A stretch of DNA of 35,740 nt from Gemella haemolysans (GTDB lineage: Bacteria; Bacillota; Bacilli; Staphylococcales; Gemellaceae), in NCBI RefSeq assembly GCF_028308085.1, contig NZ_JAQMFS010000100.1, forward strand, positions 1 to 35,740, written 5' to 3'. The notes under the pieces were generated by a model, which saw nothing but the letters and a program-made list of their open reading frames with translations, had not been told where the DNA came from and searched no databases. The position numbers and the translations under genes were made by a program. Positions 18,528 through 24,945 of the stretch are shown in pieces. Numbering within the stretch: position 1 is the first letter of the stretch; the number at the start of each line of letters is the position of its first letter.

Positions 18528-18562
18528 GCTACTATTATTCAAGTTCAACTTATAATAGTAGC
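18528..18562 (-). promoter_or_regulatory. Perfect 11-bp inverted repeat in the leader of the second ligase gene
   Basis: GCTACTATTAT (18528-18538) and ATAATAGTAGC (18552-18562) flank a 13-base loop that is itself partly symmetric (AAGTTGAACTT). It lies between the OYE stop and the ligase SD. Few T follow it, so an attenuator or mRNA-processing stem is as likely as a terminator. Confidence 0.5.
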
Positions 18563-18625
18563 CGCTTCGCCTTAATAGTCTGCTATTAATATAATTAATC
18601 CTCTCTATAAATCATAACAGACTTC

Positions 18626-19798
18626 TTAATAATTTTCTTCTAATTTTCTAAATTCATCTCTCGTATGTTGTGGCAAACTCTTACCATAGTCCATCATAAG
18701 CACAATGTCTTTAAATGCAGCTTTCGGAATCGCTAGTCTTTCGATATCTTCCACACCTACATCCAGATTAATGTCTTCTTCACGATTTTCTTGGAATTTA
18801 GCTACAAAGTCCGGTTCAGCAACAAAAACACTAGATAAACCTACCATCTCAGCGTGCATAATAGCTTCACGGCTTTTTTCTATACTATTAATTCCACCAG
18901 TCGCCATCAAAGGAACACGCCCTGCAAGATGTTCATGAACTACTTCATTTATCAAACGACCTTCATTAGGTCCTTCAGCACGAACTTTATTTTGATAAAT
19001 ATTTTGCCCCCAACTCGCTATCGCAATGTAAGACAACGGCACTCTTTCTAGTATCCAATCTGTAAGTTGATTGAATTCTTCAACAGTATAACCAATTATC
19101 GCACCACGTGTTTCTTCCGGGGTTGCTCTATATCCTAGAATAAAATCCTCAGGTGCTTCATCTTTTATAACTTCATACACCACTTCAAAAACTTCGAGTA
19201 TAAATCTAGCTCTATTTTCTAATGAATCTACACCATATTCATCATGGCGTTTATTCGATACCGTTGAGAAAAACGTCTGTAGCATTAGCTTTTGTGCGGT
19301 TGATATTTCTATCCCTGCAAAGCCTGCGCGTATCGCTCTTCTCGTAGCATCTTTGTATTTTTGTTTAATCTCATCTATCATCTCATGAGACAGCTCTTCT
19401 ACCTCATGTTCAAAGGGAAGGTGCAACTTCAACTTACTTGGACCATAAACCTTATGATTTACCCCGTAGTAATTGGCACCTGCTCCTGAATAAGTCAGTT
19501 GCAAAATAGCCTTTGCTCCTGCATCTTGCATAGCGTCCGACATCTTAGTAAGCCCTGGTATACAGCTATCATCATGTGCGCCGAAGCCAAACTCGAACAA
19601 TTGCCCATCAACATCGACATAAGCCGCCCCTGTTACCTGTAATGGGGCTGACTTAGCTCGTCTTAACGCATAATCTAAGTCTTCTTTTGTGATAATTCCA
19701 TCTTTTGTAGAAGAATTAGTCGTCATCGGCGACAGCACAAACCTATTTTCTAACTGAACACCATTTGCTAGTTTTATGGGAGTTAATAATTTTTCCAT
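18626..19798 (-). CDS. Old Yellow Enzyme-family flavin oxidoreductase, divergent active site
   Basis: This 390-residue (alpha/beta)8 flavoprotein has the OYE-type FMN segment RFVLSPMTTNSS (19-30), the SNKRHDEYG segment (181-189), GYRATPEETRG and a late ATGGIN phosphate loop. Two hallmark sites are altered. The usual QL.HAGR strand reads QLTYSGAGA (Tyr103, Ala106), and the usual EIHxAH/N substrate-binding pair reads EISTAQ (Ser166, Gln169). Its divergent neighbour at 23186 keeps HAGR but also has EISSAQ. OYE genes recur in SirTM-lipoate clusters, suggesting a link to lipoyl or redox chemistry, but the substrate is unknown. The last 32 coding bases are identical to those of the second copy. Confidence 0.85.
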   Translation of the reverse strand: MEKLLTPIKLANGVQLENRFVLSPMTTNSSTKDGIITKEDLDYALRRAKSAPLQVTGAAYVDVDGQLFEFGFGAHDDSCIPGLTKMSDAMQDAGAKAILQLTYSGAGANYYGVNHKVYGPSKLKLHLPFEHEVEELSHEMIDEIKQKYKDATRRAIRAGFAGIEISTAQKLMLQTFFSTVSNKRHDEYGVDSLENRARFILEVFEVVYEVIKDEAPEDFILGYRATPEETRGAIIGYTVEEFNQLTDWILERVPLSYIAIASWGQNIYQNKVRAEGPNEGRLINEVVHEHLAGRVPLMATGGINSIEKSREAIMHAEMVGLSSVFVAEPDFVAKFQENREEDINLDVGVEDIERLAIPKAAFKDIVLMMDYGKSLPQHTRDEFRKLEENY

Positions 19799-19830
19799 AA
19801 ACTCACACCTCTTTTACATAGTTTGTAAAA

Positions 19831-20853
19831 CTAGCTTAAGATTAAGTCTACTAATTCTTTCGCTTCTACGTTTCCGAAATAGAATGCTAAATCAATACTT
19901 CCTAATGCTTCAAGTAAGTCTTCTTCTTTTACCCTTACTCCGATAAGTTTTTCTTCTACATCGCGTACGTTACCTTTACCGAAGAAGTCTCCGTAGATTT
20001 TCGCTTTTGTAATGCGTCCTTCTTCAACTTCTAAACTGAAATCAACTGTTCCGATTGCAAGGTGAGCATCACGGTTGTAGTTATAACGTGGTGATTTTCC
20101 GTAGTTCCAATCCCAGTTACGGTATTTTTCATCTGCTAATTTCTCAATTGCAGCCCAGTCTTCATCAGTAAGTTCATATCTTTTCGCATCTTTGATGTCT
20201 TCGATTCCCATTAATCCACAGATGATTAAGTTTTTGAATTCATCGATTGTTACGTTTTGGTATTCAGGTTTTAATAGTTCACGCATACCCATTACACGCG
20301 CTCTTACCGATTCTATACCTTTTGATTCAATTTTTTTACGGTTTGGTGTTAAGGCATTAACCATCGCTTCATAGTTTACATCTAAAAGTAATGAATATCC
20401 TCCGTAGATTTTACCACGTACTAATGTCATCGCAGCTCCACTTACTTTTTTACCACGAGCAGTTAAGTCATTACGCCCTCTTTGTTCTACTTCTGTAGCT
20501 CCTAAGCTGTGAAGTACATCTACTGCTGGTTGATAGAATTTTTTGTAGTTTCCGTACACATCAGTATCCCCAGGCATTAAGAAACATACGTTAACAGCAC
20601 CGTTATCAACGTACACAGCTCCACCACCTGTATCACGACGAACTAGGATAATATCTTTTTCTTTCATATATTCATGGTTTACCTCAGTTTCAGCATTTTG
20701 GAATAATCCGATTTCTACTTTTGGTTCACAGTAATATGGGAAGATTACAGTTTCATCGATATCGATGTTGTTAAGTACGTAAACTTGCATCGCCATTACT
20801 AGCGCTCCATCTGGTAAATATTTTCCGTTTCTAATTGGTTCTATTAAATACAT
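19831..20853 (-). CDS. Lipoate-protein ligase A (SirTM-cluster type, LplA2-like)
   Basis: This 340-residue ligase has VRRDTGGGAVY (71-81), GRNDL (126-130) and GKKVSGAAMT (134-143), with the lipoyl-AMP lysine at about 136, and the C-terminal accessory domain (KIYGDFFGKGNVRDVEEKLIG). It sits directly downstream of SirTM. By analogy with S. aureus LplA2, it probably lipoylates GcvH-L, which SirTM requires before it can ADP-ribosylate that protein. The gap to the sirtuin gene is 85 bp and to the OYE gene 32 bp, with GGAG upstream of the ATG. The paralogue at 17469 matches it end to end. Confidence 0.88.
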   Translation of the reverse strand: MYLIEPIRNGKYLPDGALVMAMQVYVLNNIDIDETVIFPYYCEPKVEIGLFQNAETEVNHEYMKEKDIILVRRDTGGGAVYVDNGAVNVCFLMPGDTDVYGNYKKFYQPAVDVLHSLGATEVEQRGRNDLTARGKKVSGAAMTLVRGKIYGGYSLLLDVNYEAMVNALTPNRKKIESKGIESVRARVMGMRELLKPEYQNVTIDEFKNLIICGLMGIEDIKDAKRYELTDEDWAAIEKLADEKYRNWDWNYGKSPRYNYNRDAHLAIGTVDFSLEVEEGRITKAKIYGDFFGKGNVRDVEEKLIGVRVKEEDLLEALGSIDLAFYFGNVEAKELVDLILS

Positions 20854-20938
20854 AATTTATTCTCCTTTATTTATTAATTTTTTTAAATGTATTTTTTAGC
20901 TAATATAATTTTATTTAAAGAGTAGTTTGTAACTTTTC

Positions 20939-21817
20939 TCAGCAATTTTTCTTCAACAACTCTTCAACATCTAGCGTTAACTCTTTACTATTCTGGTTAA
21001 ACCATAACACCCTTGAAGCTATTCTTTCAGGGAATTGGTATTTCTTCTGATTCATAGTAATCATCAACGCTTTTTGATTTTTATCTAACTCTCTATAAAA
21101 TGGATATTTTATAAACTGAGGTGTCGTAAATCCTACTCCTATTTCTATAAATAATGTTTTCTTATCACGATTTTTTTCTAAAAATTCATTGTACTTATCT
21201 AGATGTTCGAAAAAGATTGAATCTTCTACCATTCCCTTTTCAGCGTTACGTTTATTAACTTCAAGTGGCGCACCACATTCCGGACATAATGGAATAGACC
21301 TGTAGTCAACTTCCATATTTTCTTGCTCAACAGCTAATCTACGCATTAAAGCTTCATCTTGATATGTCTTCGCATGGCAATGTTTACTGCACTGCATAAG
21401 CCCATACTTCCCTTGAATATGGAAGACCTTATCCATATCGTAACCAGCAACATCGAAGGCATTATCCGCATTTGTCGTAATAATGTGATAATTTTTATCC
21501 TTTAGAATGTTTTTTAAGGCTGAGTAACTCGCTCCGACAGGTTGATCAAAGTAATTTAATAAGACAAAACGACTTTGAAATGCCCAATATTCTTGTGAAC
21601 TAGGAAAATCAAATAGACTCGCCTGTAACATATCTAAAAACTTATATTTTTCCACAAAGTCTTTGAAATTACTCGTAAATCTCTCTCCTATGTAGGTGAA
21701 TCCATCCGCAGCTGACATTCCTGCTCCTATTCCTATGACTATCGCCTCAGCTTCTTCTATTAACTGCGCTAATTTTTCGGCATTGTTTTCTTCTAACTCT
21801 ATCGCCTTCCAAGTCAT
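20939..21817 (-). CDS. SirTM-class protein ADP-ribosyltransferase sirtuin
   Basis: This 292-residue sirtuin has GIGAGMSAADGF (29-40) in the NAD-binding fold, TTNADNAF (114-121) where classical sirtuins have TQNID, and FHIQG (132-136) with Gln135 in place of the catalytic His. A zinc ribbon is formed by Cys143, Cys147, Cys178 and Cys181, and Asn188/Arg190 follow. Loss of the His and gain of Asn, Gln and Arg is the signature of SirTM sirtuins, which ADP-ribosylate lipoylated GcvH-L instead of deacylating lysines. Asn116, Gln135 and Arg190 sit two residues before the streptococcal positions I remember (118, 137, 192). Its ATG overlaps the upstream stop (TAATG), indicating translational coupling. 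The usual macrodomain partner is missing here. Confidence 0.93.
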   Translation of the reverse strand: MTWKAIELEENNAEKLAQLIEEAEAIVIGIGAGMSAADGFTYIGERFTSNFKDFVEKYKFLDMLQASLFDFPSSQEYWAFQSRFVLLNYFDQPVGASYSALKNILKDKNYHIITTNADNAFDVAGYDMDKVFHIQGKYGLMQCSKHCHAKTYQDEALMRRLAVEQENMEVDYRSIPLCPECGAPLEVNKRNAEKGMVEDSIFFEHLDKYNEFLEKNRDKKTLFIEIGVGFTTPQFIKYPFYRELDKNQKALMITMNQKKYQFPERIASRVLWFNQNSKELTLDVEELLKKNC

Positions 21818-22809
21818 TAATTTTTCCCCTCTTTTTCCATTAGCTCTTTTGCTAAAATCTCAATAATATTTTTTCTTCTTTCTATAGTTGGTACTAAAGG
21901 TATACACATAAGTTCTTTTAACTCTAATTCTGTTGCTAAATCTCTAAGTTTTTCTACTACAACATCCTTTGTACCCCAAACTAAACGTGTTCTATTCTTT
22001 TCTACTTTTTCTTTATCAATTTCAGCAATTTCATACTCTTTTGCTGTATTTATACTAGGGAATCTATCAAATTCTGTAAATTCTTTCTTACCAAGAAGCC
22101 ATACATCTAAACAACGTACTAAGTTTTTTGCCTCTTGCTCATCTTCCCCTATCGCAATAAACACGGCAACCACGTCTTGTGGTGTTTTTTGTTGTTCAAG
22201 CATCTTTGTACGATAAGTTTGTAAACATCTTTTTGCTGTTTCTATATAGTCTACAGCTTGATTAAAGAATAGACCATATACATAGTTTTGACCTAACTCT
22301 GCAGCTAGATTCGCACTTTTCTCACTAGTTGATAGTAGCCACATTGGACAAACCTTTGCTTCTGGTGGTTGCACTAATATTTCATTTCCCGTAAGAAGCT
22401 CCAGCAATTTCGTACAACTTTCATTGTATTCATCTCGTGTTATCGGTGTAGTATCCATCAGTTTTTGAACTACTTTAGTTCCAGGATTATTACCTATCCC
22501 TAGATTCACCCTATTTGGATACAAAGCACTAAGAAGTTTTATCCATTCGCTAATTTTATATGGTGTATAATGAGGAATCATTATTCCACCTGAACCTATT
22601 TGTATTTTTTCTGTATTTTGCAAAAGGTGCAACATAAGTAGTTCTGGGCTACTGCTCGCAAGCGCTGGTACTTGATGATGTTCAGCCATCCAAAAACGAC
22701 TATAACCTAGTTTTTCAGCTAAACGAGCTAATTCTGTACTCTCTTCTATAGCTTCTAATGCAGTTTTCCCTTCATCCACAATAGCATAATCTAAAATACT
22801 AAGTTTCAT
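21817..22809 (-). CDS. Luciferase-like flavin-dependent monooxygenase (LLM class)
   Basis: This 330-residue bacterial-luciferase-fold protein contains SRFWMAEHHQVPALASSSPE (near residues 37-56), IQIGSGGIMIPHYTPYKISE and NRVNLGIGNNPGT. These are the features of the luciferase-family group 1 (MsnO8-like) oxidoreductases, which use reduced FMN. It is the first gene of the minus-strand lipoate cluster, and its stop overlaps the SirTM start, so the two proteins are made together. LLM genes are reported in extended SirTM operons, with no settled substrate. The start is supported by AGAGG nine bases before the ATG. Confidence 0.88.
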   Translation of the reverse strand: MKLSILDYAIVDEGKTALEAIEESTELARLAEKLGYSRFWMAEHHQVPALASSSPELLMLHLLQNTEKIQIGSGGIMIPHYTPYKISEWIKLLSALYPNRVNLGIGNNPGTKVVQKLMDTTPITRDEYNESCTKLLELLTGNEILVQPPEAKVCPMWLLSTSEKSANLAAELGQNYVYGLFFNQAVDYIETAKRCLQTYRTKMLEQQKTPQDVVAVFIAIGEDEQEAKNLVRCLDVWLLGKKEFTEFDRFPSINTAKEYEIAEIDKEKVEKNRTRLVWGTKDVVVEKLRDLATELELKELMCIPLVPTIERRKNIIEILAKELMEKEGKN

Positions 22810-23185
22810 AGTATTATCCTCTTATATTTTATCTTATTTTATATAACTTCAAATATCTATTTTCTTCTTTTTAGTATTTTATTTCACACTCTTCAATTTA
22901 TTTTTACCTTTTTATATACTTAATAATCTGATATAATAAATTATAAGAAAACCTTTTCTGAAATTACGAACTTATTATATCATATTTTCAGCAAAAGTAC
23001 ACATACCTAGCACCACTACTTTAAATTTTTTATAAAAAAATTATGGTAACTTAATCTACTGAATCTACCTTTAATTTACATAATTTTAGATAATATCAGC
23101 AGTTTATTTTCTATATTATTTTTTATTGTTGTACATTTTCTGGTATAGTTGTATGTTATTTACATTACTTAAAGAGGTATTTTTT
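22810..23185. other. Divergent intergenic region of the lipoate cluster
   Basis: This 376-bp AT-rich region must carry promoters for both the LLM gene (minus) and the second OYE gene (plus). For the minus strand several TTGAAG...TAAAAA-like pairs are possible and none is decisive. No gene and no strong operator palindrome was seen. Confidence 0.6.
23122..23149 (+). promoter_or_regulatory. Probable extended -10 promoter of the second OYE gene
   Basis: TGGTATAGT (23141-23149) is a TGn-extended -10 box, with TTTATT 16 bp upstream as a weak -35. The SD AAAGAGGTA follows at 23171-23179. Confidence 0.5.
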
Positions 23186-24364
23186 ATGGAATCAAAATTA
23201 TTAACACCTGTTAAATTGGCTAATGGAATAGAACTTGAGAATCGCTTTGTCCTTTCTCCGATGACTACAAACTCATCTACCGCAGAGGGCTTCATTACAG
23301 AAGAAGATCTTCTTTACGCTAAAAGACGAAAAAATACAGCCCCCTTACAAATTACCGGTGCAGCCTATATAAATCTTGAAGGACAACTTTTTGAATATGG
23401 TTTTAGCGTTCATGATGATGCATGTATTCCAGGTTTAACAAAAATGGCGAAAGCTATGCAGTCTGGTGGAGCAAAAGCTATCTTACAACTCACTCACGCA
23501 GGCCGTTTCGCTAATCACTATGTTACTACTAACAAATGTGCAGTTGGTCCTAGTTATATGAAACTAAACTCACCTGTAGAACACATCGTTCATCCTCTGT
23601 CTATAGAAGATATACAAAAAATAAAAGAAGATTATAAACGTGCAGCAAGTCGTGCTATCGCAGCTGGTTTTGATGGTATCGAAATATCTAGTGCTCAACG
23701 TCTTTTACTACAAACATTCTTTTCTACCTTCTCAAACGAACGCCACGATGAATACGGAGTAGATACACTAGAAAATCGCTCACGTTTTATCCTTGAAGTT
23801 TTTGAAGAAGTTTACGAAGTAATAAAAAAAGAAGCTCCGGCAGATTTTATCTTCGGTTATCGTGCAACCCCTGAAGAAACTCGTGGTGAAGAAGTTGGTT
23901 ATACTGTAGAAGAATTTAATCAACTTACCGACTGGTTATTAGAAAGAGTTCCACTATCATACATGGCAATCGCAAGCTGGGGACAAAATATTTATCTAAA
24001 TACAGTACGAGCAGAAGGCCCACATCATGGAAGACTTATTAACGAAGTAGTCTATGAACACTTAAATGGAAGAATACCATTAATCGCATCAGGTGGTATC
24101 AACACTGTAGAAAAATGCGAAGCTGCAATTTTACATGCTGATATGATTGGTTTATCTTCTCCTTTTGTCGCAGAGCCAGATTTTGTTGAAAAACTAAAAT
24201 CAAATCATATGGAAGATATAAATCTAAATGTTGGAGTTGAAGATATAGATCGCTTAGCTATTCCAAAAGCTGCATTTAAAGACATCGTTCTTATGATGGA
24301 TTACGGACGTTCACTCCCGCAACACACTAGGGATGAATTTAGAAAATTAGAAGAAAATTATTAA
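23186..24364 (+). CDS. Old Yellow Enzyme-family flavin oxidoreductase, second copy
   Basis: This 392-residue protein is closely related to the product at 18626-19798 along its whole length. It carries RFVLSPMTTNSS (20-31), QLTHAGRFA with His104 and Arg107 intact, and EISSAQR (166-172) in place of the classic EIHxAH. The start is set at 23186, where AAAGAGGTA is well placed; an upstream in-frame ATG at 23126 overlaps the promoter and has no SD. It is transcribed away from the lipoate operon, so it is probably a sister copy under separate control. A terminator follows. The substrate is unknown. Confidence 0.87.
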   Translation: MESKLLTPVKLANGIELENRFVLSPMTTNSSTAEGFITEEDLLYAKRRKNTAPLQITGAAYINLEGQLFEYGFSVHDDACIPGLTKMAKAMQSGGAKAILQLTHAGRFANHYVTTNKCAVGPSYMKLNSPVEHIVHPLSIEDIQKIKEDYKRAASRAIAAGFDGIEISSAQRLLLQTFFSTFSNERHDEYGVDTLENRSRFILEVFEEVYEVIKKEAPADFIFGYRATPEETRGEEVGYTVEEFNQLTDWLLERVPLSYMAIASWGQNIYLNTVRAEGPHHGRLINEVVYEHLNGRIPLIASGGINTVEKCEAAILHADMIGLSSPFVAEPDFVEKLKSNHMEDINLNVGVEDIDRLAIPKAAFKDIVLMMDYGRSLPQHTRDEFRKLEENY

Positions 24365-24379
24365 ATTATATAAGTTAGA

Positions 24380-24432
24380 AGAATCTCAGAGATTAAGATT
24401 TTAAAACTCTTGTTTTGGGGTTCTTTTTTTTT
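24380..24432 (+). terminator. Rho-independent terminator of the second OYE gene
   Basis: AGAATCTC pairs with GGGGTTCT (two G-U pairs) around an AGAG/CTCT inner stem, followed by a run of eight T. Confidence 0.65.
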
Positions 24433-24663
24433 ATTAACATCACTATGTGTTGTAATAATTCTGTAGTCTTCTATATAATTTCACTAAAATACATAAGTTT
24501 TCTAGTATTCTTTTTTTATTACTTTTTACAAAAATACTATTTAAACGTTAAAAATTAAAGATTATCATTTACATAACCTTTGTAACATAAATTTAATATT
24601 TTAATTTTTTAAATAATTATCTATCTTTATTAAGTATTATATTTATATTTTTATCAATATAAT

Positions 24664-24681
24664 CAGTAGTTTAAACTACTG
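24664..24681. promoter_or_regulatory. 18-bp perfect palindrome CAGTAGTTTAAACTACTG
   Basis: A fully symmetric site in otherwise featureless AT-rich DNA, 265 bp upstream of the surface-protein start codon and about 130 bp upstream of its promoter. It is a candidate binding site for a dimeric regulator. Confidence 0.45.
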
Positions 24682-24809
24682 TAATAATACGTTTATATTT
24701 TGTCTTCCATTTATATATGTTTATTTCTCTATATAATTATATTTGTTTTGTAATTCTTAGTTTTCTTGTTTACTATACAATTATAAAATTGCATAAGTTT
24801 CCAAAACTC

Positions 24810-24838
24810 TTGTTTTAACGTTTTCCTTTTAGTATAAT
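24810..24838 (+). promoter_or_regulatory. Promoter of the 1073-residue surface-protein gene
   Basis: TTGTTT (24810-24815), a 17-bp spacer and TATAAT (24833-24838). A leader of about 100 bases follows, with AAAGGGGAA before the ATG. The -35 box lies inside the second copy of the 14-bp direct repeat. Confidence 0.7.
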
Positions 24839-24945
24839 AAGAATTACCAATACACTAATTGTCTCATTATGTCTTTTTTTAGGTGAAATCAAACATTTTG
24901 AGAACATAGTCATTATTATTTTTTAGAAAAAGGGGAATTATTTTT

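Larger units (their letters stand above)
24365..24945. other. Long AT-rich intergenic region before the surface-protein gene
   Basis: These 581 bp contain the OYE terminator, an 18-bp palindrome, a 14-bp direct repeat (AAAACTCTTGTTTT at 24403-24416 and again at 24803-24816, exactly 400 bp apart) and the next gene's promoter. No gene was seen. Confidence 0.6.

Noticed and set aside
20939-21817. SirTM gene as a classical lysine deacetylase
   Set aside because: The catalytic His is replaced by Gln135 and the TQNID motif is altered, as in ADP-ribosylating SirTM proteins.
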